64,000 nucleotides of DNA from Enterobacter chuandaensis. Lineage in GTDB: Bacteria; Pseudomonadota; Gammaproteobacteria; Enterobacterales; Enterobacteriaceae. Position numbers and translations under genes: made by a program. Below, piece by piece: positions 1-8,154 of this stretch. The notes under the pieces were generated by a model that did no database searches, had not been told where the DNA came from, and saw nothing but the letters and a program-made list of their open reading frames with translations. The stretch covers positions 1 through 64,000 of the forward strand of contig NZ_QZCS01000005.1 in the NCBI RefSeq assembly GCF_003594915.1, given 5' to 3'. Position 1 is the stretch's first letter. Every line of letters begins with the position of its first letter.

Positions 1-430
1 TCTTCCATGCGCGTGATCAGCGCATACCAAATTGTATAGTCCACTTTATGGAGAATTAACCCTCCATCAATCCTGATTACGTGTTAATAGCGAATACTCG
101 CCTCCATAGCGCCGGAATAATCCCACGCTAATTACATTCTAAATACCCGCTAAACCCCAGGTAAAGCGATGCTTAATCTATTCTAAATAACCCGCCTGTA
201 ACGCTATCTGAGCGCCTTTCTCACTTTCAAAGTATCTTTCATCACTTATACGAAAGCCTTGCGCCGTGCGGCTCACAGCGATCATTGTCCACAATGAGCA
301 CTTTTATGATAGGTGCAATGTGCTTAAAGACTTTTTATGTTTTATCAAATTTATTTGAATATCGATTTTCCATGCCAAAACCCGCCAATTCATTAGCATT
401 CTAATCATTTCATTATGAAATAAACCCAGA

Positions 431-445
431 TGAGAATCATTATCA
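431..445. promoter_or_regulatory. Fur-box-like 7-1-7 inverted repeat
   Basis: TGAGAATCATTATCA differs at a single base from the classical Fur 7-1-7 core TGATAATNATTATCA. No iron gene is next to it. The nearest plus-strand gene is the recombinase 400 bp away, and the next gene on the left is outside the window. It may control a gene left of the window or be a chance match in AT-rich DNA. Confidence 0.45.
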
Positions 446-472
446 TCTATCGTGCAATTTCGCCCCGCTTCG

Positions 473-493
473 ATACACTTTCGTAAAGTGTAT
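473..493. repeat. Perfect 9-bp inverted repeat, 3-nt spacer
   Basis: ATACACTTT, CGT, AAAGTGTAT. It is followed at 519-528 by a similar GTACACTTTT. Such short symmetric arms could be a recombinase core site or a protein operator. There is no U tract, so it is not a normal terminator. Confidence 0.5.
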
Positions 494-692
494 TTTGTAA
501 CTATTTGATTTTATTCAATCAGTACACTTTTCCATCACTTCGCCGTGCAAACAGGGGTAACTCCCCGTCATCGAAAATAAATTTCTTGACATAACCACCG
601 TTTCATGAATCATTGGCTAAATTGAATTTATTGTTAATTTTCAATCTGTTACAGATATTCGGTGCTGACGGACAGCAGAATTGGGGCGGCCT

Positions 693-802
693 TGATCACG
701 CCGTTAAGCAACTCAAGCAACCGCGCACACATTTTGATCATTTTGTGCTCTTCTTAACCATACGTATCGTACAACCTGTTGAAAATGATCAATTTCTGAT
801 CA
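693..802. promoter_or_regulatory. Cluster of four TGATCA (Dam GATC) sites
   Basis: TGATCA occurs at 693-698, 735-740, 786-791 and 797-802, all in the leader of the recombinase gene. A fifth GATC lies in a 14-bp palindrome at the end of that gene (1414-1427). Clusters of Dam sites upstream of phase-variable surface genes (pap, agn43) are known; a function here is inference. Confidence 0.35.
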
Positions 803-841
803 ATGATGTTTTCACCGAAACGAACATAAGGAGGGGTAAAG

Positions 842-1420
842 ATGAAAGGTATTAGTCAGGCGCTAAAGAGTGCAGACGAAGTTAAGGCAGTAGCAGCAGA
901 GCTACAGCGCAACGCCAGAAGCAACCTGTTTTATTGCTTGTGGGTGTTTATGTATGAAAGCGGTCTACGTATCTCTGATGTGCTCAAACTCCGGTACGAA
1001 GATGTAGAAGGGCAATCTCACCTTAAGGTGAAGCAGGAGAAAACCGGAAACGTAGTGAGGCCAAAGGTGACAGCCGCGATGCTGTCAGCCGTAGCGCAAC
1101 GTAAGGCAGAGCAAGCCGATATGCCAGTGAAGACGGATTTCATCTTTAGCAAGGGCGATCTACGTAGTAAAGGCAACGCAGTAATCCGTAACACGGTATT
1201 CACTGAATTTGGGAAGATGGGACGTAGAGCCGGATTCTCTAACGTGGGCTGCCATACGCCGCGAAAAAGTCGGGGGCGAATCCTATTCGAAAATGGAGTA
1301 GCTATTGAAACTATCGCCCATTTCCTGGGGCAGACAGATCCACGTTCAACCATGTATTACATCGGGTACGGTCAGGACGTGCAGGACGATTTAACAGAGG
1401 AGTTTTCTTTAGAATGGTGA
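842..1420 (+). CDS. FimB/FimE-sized tyrosine recombinase
   Basis: This 192-residue protein consists of little more than the catalytic domain of the tyrosine recombinase (phage integrase) family. The usual residues are visible: the first Arg in GLRISDVL (about residue 42), a Lys in KQEKTG (about 64), HTPRKS for the His-x-x-Arg box (about 138), HFLGQ for the second His, and the nucleophile region STMYYIGYG (about 170). There is no N-terminal arm-binding domain, so the size resembles FimB/FimE inversion recombinases rather than prophage integrases. The start follows a strong AAGGAGG at proper spacing. No excisionase or prophage genes are nearby. It may invert or mobilise a local segment; the target site is not identified. 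Confidence 0.8.
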   Translation: MKGISQALKSADEVKAVAAELQRNARSNLFYCLWVFMYESGLRISDVLKLRYEDVEGQSHLKVKQEKTGNVVRPKVTAAMLSAVAQRKAEQADMPVKTDFIFSKGDLRSKGNAVIRNTVFTEFGKMGRRAGFSNVGCHTPRKSRGRILFENGVAIETIAHFLGQTDPRSTMYYIGYGQDVQDDLTEEFSLEW

Positions 1421-1427
1421 TCACCAT
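1414..1427. repeat. 14-bp perfect palindrome at the recombinase stop codon
   Basis: ATGGTGATCACCAT covers the last codons and stop of the recombinase gene and the first bases of the following ATG. It contains a Dam site. It could be an operator or a recombination half-site; nothing further can be said from sequence. Confidence 0.4.
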
Positions 1428-1491
1428 GAAAAGTTTGAATGTGCTGACGTTGGCAGTTTTGCCATCCTTGGCGAACGCCAGACGACTATAA
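1426..1491 (+). pseudogene. Signal-peptide-like 21-codon ORF, possible decayed gene start
   Basis: The frame encodes 21 residues beginning MKSLNVLTLAVLPSLANA, with a short charged start, a hydrophobic stretch and an A-x-A cleavage-type ending, then RRL and a stop. It looks like the secretion signal of an exported protein such as a fimbrial subunit whose mature part has been lost. FimB-type recombinases normally sit beside such genes, which makes the idea attractive. A 21-codon frame can also arise by chance. Confidence 0.3.
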
Positions 1492-1620
1492 ACAAATGTT
1501 ACATAACGTCAGTTTATCTTTGGGAATATTTCTGAAAATGAATGGGTACAATTGCAGAATGATATGGGGAGTGATTAACTGCAAGCCTAATTTATTATCG
1601 ATACTCACAGTAAGCTGAAC

Positions 1621-2826
1621 ATGAACAGCAAAAATAGAATTCAAAAAAAACTGCTGAAATATCATCACATTGACCTTAAGAACCCTCGTCACCAGTCGGA
1701 TCTGGCAGGTTCGGACCTGCGGTTTATGGATCTTAGGAGGTTTAACTTGCGTAATATTAATTTATCGGGTTGCGATCTTTCGTTCAGCGATCTTCGGGGA
1801 GCCGATTTCTCATATGCCTCTCTGAAAGGGGCAAATCTCAGCCACTGTAAAACGGAAGGGGCGATTTTCAGTCACGCGAACTGTACCGGAGTGGACTTTT
1901 CAGGGAGTGACATACAAAAAGCTACTTTTACTGGGGCACTGACAGAGCGTGTGGATATTAGCAGCGACACGCTTTCATCCCGACCGCTCATCTCCGTCTA
2001 TATGCCTACCTGGAACCGTGAAACACTGACGATCAGGGCTATACAATCAGTATTGAAACAGGATTATACACACTGGGAACTCATTATTATCGATGATTTC
2101 TCATCGTCATTTGATAAACTTCAGACTTATATCGCCGATCTGAATGACCCGCGCATTACCTACATCCGCAATGAATTTAATTCCGGAGCCTGTGCCGTCC
2201 GGAATCAGGCGATACGAATGGCCAAGGGATATCTGATAACGGGTCTGGATGATGATGATGAATGGCTGCCGACACGCCTGTCCTCCTTTCTTGCCTGCCA
2301 ACATAAACTTCAACAGCACAGCTTCTTATACGCTGATGATTACCTTTGCGACAGCACCGGATACAAGCACCTTAATGAATTACAGGTTTACCCTAAACCT
2401 CCCTATAAAAAGAACCTGTTTGATAAGCGGAACATTATCGGCAACCAGATGCTTACTTTAACCAGCCGGATGCAGCAGGTTCTGTTTGATGAACACCTGA
2501 CCGCCGCTCAGGATTATGATGCATTCTACCGGTTGGCTGAAACCTATGGCGATCCTTTCAAACTGGACGTGATAACTCAGGTGCTATATGTCAATCACGG
2601 TGAGGTCCGCATCACCTGCTCAGGACGTAAGTTTTCAGGTTATCTGGATTTTTACCGGAAGCACAAAGCAAAATTAGACGTATCGAGTAAAAAATATCAG
2701 CTTTTCACCCTGTACTACATTCGCAACAAAAGGATGCGACCACAAACGCTAATGAATCTGATGACATTACGCAATCTGAAACGCTATCTGATGATGTATT
2801 CCAGCTTCCGGAACAGGAAGTTCTAA
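1621..2826 (+). CDS. Pentapeptide-repeat / family 2 glycosyltransferase fusion
   Basis: The 401-residue protein has two parts. Residues about 27-105 form roughly 16 pentapeptide repeats of the A(D/N)LXX type (for example SDLRGADFSYASLKGANLS), predicted to fold as a right-handed beta-helix. Residues about 121-330 are a GT-A glycosyltransferase of family 2: RPLISVYMPTWNR start, IIIDDFSSS nucleotide-binding Asp pair, and the GLDDDDEW metal/DXD motif. The C-terminus is basic. There is no signal peptide or membrane span, so it is probably cytosolic or peripherally bound and transfers a sugar to a surface polysaccharide, lipid or protein. The acceptor is unknown. It stands alone, without other glycan genes, beside a recombinase. 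Its RBS is weak, and base use is AT-rich compared with trp, suggesting transfer. I do not recognise a named homologue. Confidence 0.75.
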   Translation: MNSKNRIQKKLLKYHHIDLKNPRHQSDLAGSDLRFMDLRRFNLRNINLSGCDLSFSDLRGADFSYASLKGANLSHCKTEGAIFSHANCTGVDFSGSDIQKATFTGALTERVDISSDTLSSRPLISVYMPTWNRETLTIRAIQSVLKQDYTHWELIIIDDFSSSFDKLQTYIADLNDPRITYIRNEFNSGACAVRNQAIRMAKGYLITGLDDDDEWLPTRLSSFLACQHKLQQHSFLYADDYLCDSTGYKHLNELQVYPKPPYKKNLFDKRNIIGNQMLTLTSRMQQVLFDEHLTAAQDYDAFYRLAETYGDPFKLDVITQVLYVNHGEVRITCSGRKFSGYLDFYRKHKAKLDVSSKKYQLFTLYYIRNKRMRPQTLMNLMTLRNLKRYLMMYSSFRNRKF

Positions 2827-2856
2827 CACGTGCATATGATGAGAGGATAATTACAG

Positions 2857-2967
2857 TTAGGTATTGTTCCAGATGGGATAGTCTTCGCGTTTACTATCAA
2901 GCATCATTTCGACAAATGAGCGTTGTCTTTGAGCGAGAGAATCGATGAGGCTTTCCAATTTGTCGTA
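2857..2967 (-). pseudogene. C-terminal remnant of an unknown gene
   Basis: On the minus strand a 36-codon frame without a start codon reads KLESLIDSLAQRQRSF and ends in EDYPIWNNT before a stop. The composition is protein-like, and the upstream frame is closed by a stop directly before it. It looks like the tail of a lost gene. The family is not recognised. Confidence 0.35.
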
Positions 2968-2992
2968 TTAATACCAAGTAAGGAACAGTACC
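2860..2992. repeat. Inverted repeat flanking the gene remnant
   Basis: GGTATTGTTCC at 2860-2870 and GGAACAGTACC at 2982-2992 are inverted copies with one mismatch in 11. They bracket the remnant above. A small non-autonomous element or insertion scar is possible. The rest of the 2827-3161 gap shows no other gene. Confidence 0.3.
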
Positions 2993-3161
2993 AACGAAGA
3001 CAGGAATGGTAGGGAAACGTGTACATACATGATGAGAGTCGAGATGTAGCTAATGGCTGTCACACAAGCTGGTAATAACCATTAACCGAGACACATTAAC
3101 TAATTGATTGCAAAAGATTTAATATTTATCTTGTGCGCCTTCACAGGCGTCGAATCAGGTC

Positions 3162-3184
3162 AAAAACAGGGCCAAGCCCTGCTT
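3162..3184 (-). terminator. Terminator of the rnm-yciO unit
   Basis: Read on the minus strand it is CAGGGC, loop TTG, GCCCTG followed by five T. It lies 32 bp past the yciO stop and is a good intrinsic terminator. The next hairpin outward (CGCCT TCAC AGGCG, about 3136-3149) has no T tract. Confidence 0.7.
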
Positions 3185-3215
3185 TGATGGCCGCGTAGTA
3201 TATCTGCTTACACCC

Positions 3216-3836
3216 TTACAAGAAAGGCTTAACATCACCTACGCCTTCACGAATCACTTCAGGCGCGTCTTCGGTCAGATCTACTACAGTAGTCGGCTGC
3301 TGGCCGAGATAACCGCCGTGAATAATCAGCTCCACCACCTTCTCCAGACGATCTTTAATCTCTTCCGGATCGGATTCGGTAAACTCACTTCCCGGCAGCA
3401 TCAGCGAAGTAGAAAGCATCGGTTCACCGAGGGTCTCCAGCAGCGCCTGGGCAATTGGGTTCGACGGCACGCGCATGCCGATGGTTTTACGCTTTTCCTG
3501 CAACAGACGGCGCGGCACCTCTTTCGTCCCTTTCAGGATGAAGGTGTAGTTGCCCGGTGTGTTGTTCTTAATCAGGCGAAACGCCACGTTATCAACATAC
3601 GCATAGGTCGACAGCTCAGAGAGATCGCGGCACATCAGGGTAAAGTTATGGCCGTCCGGCAGCTGGCGGATGCGACATATGCGCTCCATCGCCCCTTTAT
3701 CTTCAATTTTACAGCCCAGCGCGTAGCCAGAATCGGTCGGGTAGACAATCACGCCGCCTTTGCGGACGATCTCCACGGCCTGGTTAATCAGACGTGGCTG
3801 TGGGTTATCCGGATGGATATAGAAAAACTGACTCAT
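3216..3836 (-). CDS. yciO: YciO, Sua5/YciO/YrdC family protein
   Basis: This 206-residue protein is a single Sua5/YciO/YrdC fold, the family that includes the TsaC enzyme making threonylcarbamoyl-AMP for tRNA t6A. YciO is a paralogue whose own cellular role is not settled. The N-terminal part shows the family's GGVIVYPTDSGYALGC segment and a central basic surface (KRKTIGMRVPSNPIAQALL) expected to bind RNA or nucleotide. Length agrees with E. coli YciO. The ATG overlaps the rnm stop by 4 bp (ATGA) and is preceded by GAGGGAA, so translation is probably coupled to rnm. Confidence 0.93.
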   Translation of the reverse strand: MSQFFYIHPDNPQPRLINQAVEIVRKGGVIVYPTDSGYALGCKIEDKGAMERICRIRQLPDGHNFTLMCRDLSELSTYAYVDNVAFRLIKNNTPGNYTFILKGTKEVPRRLLQEKRKTIGMRVPSNPIAQALLETLGEPMLSTSLMLPGSEFTESDPEEIKDRLEKVVELIIHGGYLGQQPTTVVDLTEDAPEVIREGVGDVKPFL

Positions 3837-4714
3837 ACTTCCCTCTCTTCAATTTGCTGCGGCTGTTCCCAGAGCTGCCAGACCGGCTCAACGCCAGCGG
3901 GCAGCCAGAGCTTGCGCCCCAGTTCGATCCACGCGCAGGGCTGATGGAAATCAGAACCCTGGGACCCAAGCAAGCCAAACTGGCGGGCGTACGTTGCGAG
4001 CTGCGCGCGCTCGTTGGGCGCCTGCTGACACTGGGCGACTTCCATCGCCTCGCCACCGCATTCGGCAAAGTGCGCCAGCAGCCTTTTCAGCCATTTAGCA
4101 GAAAGATTATACCGCCCCGGATGGGCCAGAACGGCCTTACCGCCAGAATGATGAATCACATCAATAGCTTGTTTTATTGTACACCACTGTGGCGGAACGT
4201 ATCCGGTTTTCCCGCGCGCCAGATACTTTTTAAAGACATCCGCCATGGTCGTCGCTTTGCCCGCTTCAACCAGAAAACGGGCGAAATGACCGCGGGTAAC
4301 CGCCCCGCCGTTCGCCAGCTTTTGCGCCCCTTCCAGCGCGCCCGGAATATGCGCCTTCTCCAGGCGTTCGCCGATCATCTCCGCGCGCTGGTTGCGGCGC
4401 GTTTTTTGTTCTTGCAAAAAGGCAAGCAGTGCCGGATGTTCTATATCGATGTTCAGGCCAACGATATGAATCTCATGGTTTTCCCAGACGGTTGAGATCT
4501 CGACGCCGGACACCAGATTCAGCGCCAGCCCGCTACGGGCAATCTCGGCGCGCGCTGCCGGAATGGCATCGGTGGTATCGTGATCGGTTATCGCCAGCGT
4601 GCCGACACGCATTTCAACCGCGCGATGAACCAGGGCTTCGGGCGTCAGCAGGCCATCAGAGGCCTGAGTATGGCTGTGTAAATCATAAATAATCGCGTAG
4701 GTGGTATCGCTCAA
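3833..4714 (-). CDS. rnm: RNase AM (5'-3' exoribonuclease, PHP family)
   Basis: RNase AM (formerly YciV/TrpH) trims the 5' ends of 23S, 16S and 5S rRNA and degrades short oligonucleotides. The protein is a PHP-domain metallo-phosphoesterase; its metal ligands sit in DLHSHTQASDG near the start, ITDHDT (about 43), HPGRY (about 195) and SQGSDFHQP near the end. I chose the TTG at 4714 because it gives 293 residues, the E. coli length, begins SDTTYA and has GGGAAG upstream. An in-frame ATG four codons earlier (4726) would give 297. It is divergent from trp and forms a unit with yciO. Confidence 0.92.
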   Translation of the reverse strand: MSDTTYAIIYDLHSHTQASDGLLTPEALVHRAVEMRVGTLAITDHDTTDAIPAARAEIARSGLALNLVSGVEISTVWENHEIHIVGLNIDIEHPALLAFLQEQKTRRNQRAEMIGERLEKAHIPGALEGAQKLANGGAVTRGHFARFLVEAGKATTMADVFKKYLARGKTGYVPPQWCTIKQAIDVIHHSGGKAVLAHPGRYNLSAKWLKRLLAHFAECGGEAMEVAQCQQAPNERAQLATYARQFGLLGSQGSDFHQPCAWIELGRKLWLPAGVEPVWQLWEQPQQIEEREV

Positions 4715-4790
4715 AGCACTTCCCATAACAGGTTGGAAACATCCGAAACCGCCATGATACCGACTTAACGTGAAATTCTGAAATCAAGGG

Positions 4791-4824
4791 TTGACAACTC
4801 GCCATTGAACTAGTTAACTAGTAC
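4791..4824 (+). promoter_or_regulatory. trpL: trp promoter and TrpR operator
   Basis: TTGACA at 4791-4796 and TTAACT at 4814-4819 with a 17-bp spacer form the trp promoter. The TrpR operator, a palindrome centred on ACTAGTTAACTAGT (4807-4824), covers the -10. With tryptophan bound, TrpR blocks polymerase here. The arrangement is the same as in E. coli. Confidence 0.95.
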
Positions 4825-4853
4825 GCAAGTTCACACGAGAAAGGTATCTGAAA

Positions 4854-4898
4854 ATGACGGCACATTTCACTCTGCACGGTTGGTGGCGCACTTCCTGA
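4854..4898 (+). CDS. trpL: trp operon leader peptide
   Basis: The 14-residue peptide [14 protein letters not shown] carries the two adjacent tryptophan codons that sense charged tRNA-Trp. Ribosome stalling there lets the antiterminator form; free passage gives the attenuator hairpin at 4943-4968. The N-terminal half differs from E. coli ([14 protein letters not shown]), but the GWWRTS end is identical. It is too short for ordinary gene finders. Confidence 0.95.
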   Translation: MTAHFTLHGWWRTS

Positions 4899-4942
4899 TC
4901 TTCGGGCAGTGTCACGCGTCTGCGAAATGCAAACAGATACCC

Positions 4943-4968
4943 GCCCGCTACCCAGCGGGCTTTTTTTT
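4943..4968 (+). terminator. trpL: trp attenuator
   Basis: GCCCGC, loop TACCCA, GCGGGC and eight T form the 3:4 terminator hairpin of the trp leader, 26 bp ahead of trpE. Confidence 0.95.
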
Positions 4969-4993
4969 GAACAGAATAAATGAGAACAATAAC

Positions 4994-6556
4994 ATGCAAA
5001 CAGCCAAACCTCATCTCGAACTGCTGACCTGCGAGGCGGCCTATCGCCACAACCCGACCGCGCTGTTTCATCAGGTGTGCGGGGCTCGTCCGGCAACGCT
5101 GCTGCTGGAGTCTGCCGATATCGACAGCAAGGACGATCTCAAGAGTCTGCTGCTGGTCGACAGTGCGCTGCGCATTACCGCTTTAGGTGACACCGTCACT
5201 ATCAAGGCATTGTCAGAGAATGGCGCATCGCTGCTGCCGCTGCTGGATACCGCCCTGCCGTCAGGCATTGAAAACGAGCGTCACCCGGACATGCGTATTC
5301 TGCATTTCCCGCCGGTGAGCCAGTTGCTCGACGAAGATGCGCGCCTCTGCTCCCTGTCCGTTTTCGATGCCTTCCGTCTGCTGCAGAACCTGGTCACCGT
5401 GCCGGAAGATGAGCGCGAAGCGATGTTCTTCGGCGGGCTGTTTGCTTACGACCTGGTCGCCGGTTTTGAAGAGTTGCCGGAAACCGAGCAGGGCAACCGC
5501 TGCCCGGACTACTGCTTCTATCTGGCCGAAACCCTGCTGGTGATCGACCATCAGAAACAATACACCCGCATTCAGGCTAGCTTGTTCTCTCCATCGACCG
5601 CTGAGAAAAATCGTCTTGAGCACCGCATCGCTCAGCTGCAGCAACAGATGACGGAAGAGCCGCCAGCGCTGCCGGTGCAGCGGGTGGAGAAAATGACCTG
5701 CGACGTTAACCAGACCGACGATCAGTACGGCGCCGTGGTTCGCCAGATGCAAAAGGCGATTCGCGCCGGGGAAATTTTCCAGGTGGTGCCTTCACGCCGC
5801 TTCTCACTGCCCTGCCCGTCGCCGCTCGCAGCCTACGACGTGCTGAAAAAGAGCAACCCAAGCCCGTACATGTTCTTCATGCAGGATAACGAGTTCACCC
5901 TATTCGGCGCCTCGCCGGAAAGCTCGCTGAAGTACGACGCCACCAGCCGCCAGATTGAGATCTACCCGATTGCAGGCACCCGTCCACGCGGCCGTCGTGC
6001 CGATGGCTCGCTGGACCGCGATCTGGACAGCCGCATCGAACTGGAGATGCGTACCGACCACAAGGAGCTTTCCGAGCACCTGATGCTGGTCGACCTGGCG
6101 CGTAACGACCTGGCGCGCATTTGCACCCCGGGCAGTCGCTACGTGGCGGATCTGACCAAAGTCGACCGCTATTCGTTCGTGATGCATCTGGTCTCCCGCG
6201 TGGTCGGTGAACTGCGCCACGATCTCGACGTGCTGCACGCCTACCGCGCCTGCATGAACATGGGCACCCTGAGCGGTGCGCCAAAAGTGCGCGCCATGCA
6301 GCTGATTGCCGCCGCCGAAGGACGTCGTCGCGGCAGCTACGGCGGCGCGGTGGGTTACTTCACGGCCCACGGTGATCTGGATACCTGCATCGTAATCCGC
6401 TCCGCCTATGTCGAAGACGGTATTGCTACCGTACAGGCGGGTGCCGGGATTGTTCTCGACTCTGTTCCGCAGTCTGAAGCTGATGAAACCCGCAGTAAAG
6501 CGCGCGCGGTATTGCGCGCCATCGCTACCGCACACCACGCACAGGAGATTTTCTGA
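4994..6556 (+). CDS. trpE: Anthranilate synthase component I
   Basis: TrpE converts chorismate plus ammonia to anthranilate, the first committed step of tryptophan synthesis, in a complex with the glutaminase part of TrpGD. At 520 residues it is the E. coli length. The tryptophan feedback pocket LLLESAD is at residues 37-42 with Ser40, and the chorismate-utilising domain fills the C-terminal half (IAGTRPRGR and [12 protein letters not shown] among its motifs). The start at 4994 is the first ATG after the attenuator and gives [10 protein letters not shown]. The stop overlaps the next start (TGATG), the classic coupling of trpE to trpGD. Confidence 0.98.
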   Translation: MQTAKPHLELLTCEAAYRHNPTALFHQVCGARPATLLLESADIDSKDDLKSLLLVDSALRITALGDTVTIKALSENGASLLPLLDTALPSGIENERHPDMRILHFPPVSQLLDEDARLCSLSVFDAFRLLQNLVTVPEDEREAMFFGGLFAYDLVAGFEELPETEQGNRCPDYCFYLAETLLVIDHQKQYTRIQASLFSPSTAEKNRLEHRIAQLQQQMTEEPPALPVQRVEKMTCDVNQTDDQYGAVVRQMQKAIRAGEIFQVVPSRRFSLPCPSPLAAYDVLKKSNPSPYMFFMQDNEFTLFGASPESSLKYDATSRQIEIYPIAGTRPRGRRADGSLDRDLDSRIELEMRTDHKELSEHLMLVDLARNDLARICTPGSRYVADLTKVDRYSFVMHLVSRVVGELRHDLDVLHAYRACMNMGTLSGAPKVRAMQLIAAAEGRRRGSYGGAVGYFTAHGDLDTCIVIRSAYVEDGIATVQAGAGIVLDSVPQSEADETRSKARAVLRAIATAHHAQEIF

Positions 6557-8151
6557 TGGCTGACATTCTGCTGCTCGATAATATCGACTCCTTTACCTAT
6601 AACCTGGCAGATCAGCTGCGTGCGAATGGCCACAACGTCGTTATCTATCGCAACCACGTTCCGGCTCAGACCCTGATTGACCGTCTGGCGACCATGCAAA
6701 ACCCGGTGCTGATGCTCTCCCCGGGGCCGGGCGCGCCGAGCGAAGCGGGCTGTATGCCCGAGCTGCTGACCCGCATGCGCGGCAAGCTGCCGATTATCGG
6801 TATCTGCCTTGGTCACCAGGCAATCGTGGAAGCCTACGGCGGTTACGTCGGCCAGGCGGGCGAGATCCTGCACGGTAAAGCCTCCAGCATTGAACATGAC
6901 GGCCAGGCGATGTTTGCCGGGCTGCCGAACCCGCTCCCGGTCGCGCGCTATCATTCGCTTGTCGGCAGCAACATTCCGGCCGGGCTGACCATCAACGCCT
7001 CGTTTGAAGGCATGGTGATGGCGGTACGCCACGATGCGGATCGCGTCTGCGGGATGCAGTTCCACCCGGAATCTATTTTGACCTCCAATGGCGCCCGCCT
7101 GCTGGAGCAGACCCTTGACTGGGCGTTACAGAAGCTGGAGCAGACCAACACCCTGCAGCCGATTCTGGAAAAACTGTATCAGGCGCAGACCCTGAGCCAG
7201 CAGGAAAGCCACCAGCTCTTCTCCGCCGTGGTACGCGGCGAGCTGAAGCCTGAACAGCTGGCGGCGGCGCTGGTCAGCATGAAGGTACGCGGCGAAAGCC
7301 CGCAGGAGATCGCCGGTGCCGCCACCGCCCTGCTGGAGAATGCCGCCCCGTTCCCGCGTCCGGACTATCAGTTTGCCGATATTGTCGGCACAGGCGGAGA
7401 CGGCAGCAACAGCATCAATATCTCCACCGCCAGCGCCTTCGTGGCCGCAGCGTGTGGTTTGAAGGTCGCGAAACACGGTAATCGCAGCGTTTCCAGCCGT
7501 TCCGGCTCGTCCGATCTGCTGGCTGCGTTTGGCATCAACCTGGAGATGAATGCCGAGCGTTCACGCGAAGCGCTGGACGATCTGGGCGTTTGCTTCCTGT
7601 TTGCGCCGAAGTATCACACCGGTTTCCGACACGCGATGCCGGTTCGCCAGCAGCTTAAAACCCGCACGCTGTTTAACGTGCTCGGCCCGCTGATCAACCC
7701 GGCGCACCCCCCGCTGGCGCTGATTGGCGTTTACAGCCCTGAGCTGGTGCTGCCGATTGCCGAGACGCTGCGCGTGCTGGGTTACAAGCGTGCCGCGGTG
7801 GTGCACAGCGGTGGTATGGATGAAGTTTCGCTGCATGCGCCGACGCTGGTGGCTGAACTGAACAACGGTGAAGTGCTCAGCTATCAGCTTGAAGCGTCTG
7901 ATTTCGGCTTAACGCCGTACCATCAGGAAGCGCTGGCGGGCGGTACGCCGGAAGAAAACCGTGACATTCTGACGCGCTTACTACAAGGTAAAGGTGAGGC
8001 CGCACATGAGGCCGCCGTGGCTGCTAACGTCGCCATGCTGATGCGTTTGCACGGTGAGGAAGACCTGAAGGCCAATGCTCAAAAAGTTCTGGATGTACTG
8101 CGCTCCGGTGCAGCTTACGATCGCGTTACCGCACTTGCGGCAAGAGGGTAA
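6556..8151 (+). CDS. trpGD: Fused anthranilate synthase glutaminase / phosphoribosyltransferase
   Basis: This 531-residue fusion has an N-terminal class I glutamine amidotransferase (residues 1 to about 195) that feeds ammonia to TrpE, and a C-terminal anthranilate phosphoribosyltransferase that joins anthranilate to PRPP. The glutaminase nucleophile is Cys84 in GICLGHQA, with His/Glu in MQFHPES near 170. The transferase shows the PRPP-binding [16 protein letters not shown] near 275. The TrpG-TrpD fusion is typical of enteric bacteria. It is translationally coupled to trpE and followed by trpCF after three bases. Confidence 0.98.
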   Translation: MADILLLDNIDSFTYNLADQLRANGHNVVIYRNHVPAQTLIDRLATMQNPVLMLSPGPGAPSEAGCMPELLTRMRGKLPIIGICLGHQAIVEAYGGYVGQAGEILHGKASSIEHDGQAMFAGLPNPLPVARYHSLVGSNIPAGLTINASFEGMVMAVRHDADRVCGMQFHPESILTSNGARLLEQTLDWALQKLEQTNTLQPILEKLYQAQTLSQQESHQLFSAVVRGELKPEQLAAALVSMKVRGESPQEIAGAATALLENAAPFPRPDYQFADIVGTGGDGSNSINISTASAFVAAACGLKVAKHGNRSVSSRSGSSDLLAAFGINLEMNAERSREALDDLGVCFLFAPKYHTGFRHAMPVRQQLKTRTLFNVLGPLINPAHPPLALIGVYSPELVLPIAETLRVLGYKRAAVVHSGGMDEVSLHAPTLVAELNNGEVLSYQLEASDFGLTPYHQEALAGGTPEENRDILTRLLQGKGEAAHEAAVAANVAMLMRLHGEEDLKANAQKVLDVLRSGAAYDRVTALAARG

Positions 8152-8154
8152 AGA

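Larger units (their letters stand above)
1..841. other. AT-rich intergenic region before the recombinase gene
   Basis: No convincing gene is seen here on either strand. The stretch is visibly richer in A and T than the trp region and is dense in stop codons. It holds a Fur-like box, a perfect hairpin and four TGATCA sites, listed separately. A TTGACA at 586-591 could be a -35 element, but no good -10 follows (ATCATT at 609-614). The stretch belongs to the accessory patch that separates yciO from whatever lies left of the window. Confidence 0.5.

Noticed and set aside
613..855. 80-residue TTG-started frame before the recombinase
   Set aside because: No RBS, low-complexity ordering of residues, and it overlaps the true recombinase start and the Dam-site cluster.
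842..1420. Recombinase as evidence of a prophage
   Set aside because: It lacks an arm-binding domain, and no phage structural, replication or lysis genes are in the window; no attachment-site duplication was found at the tRNA genes.
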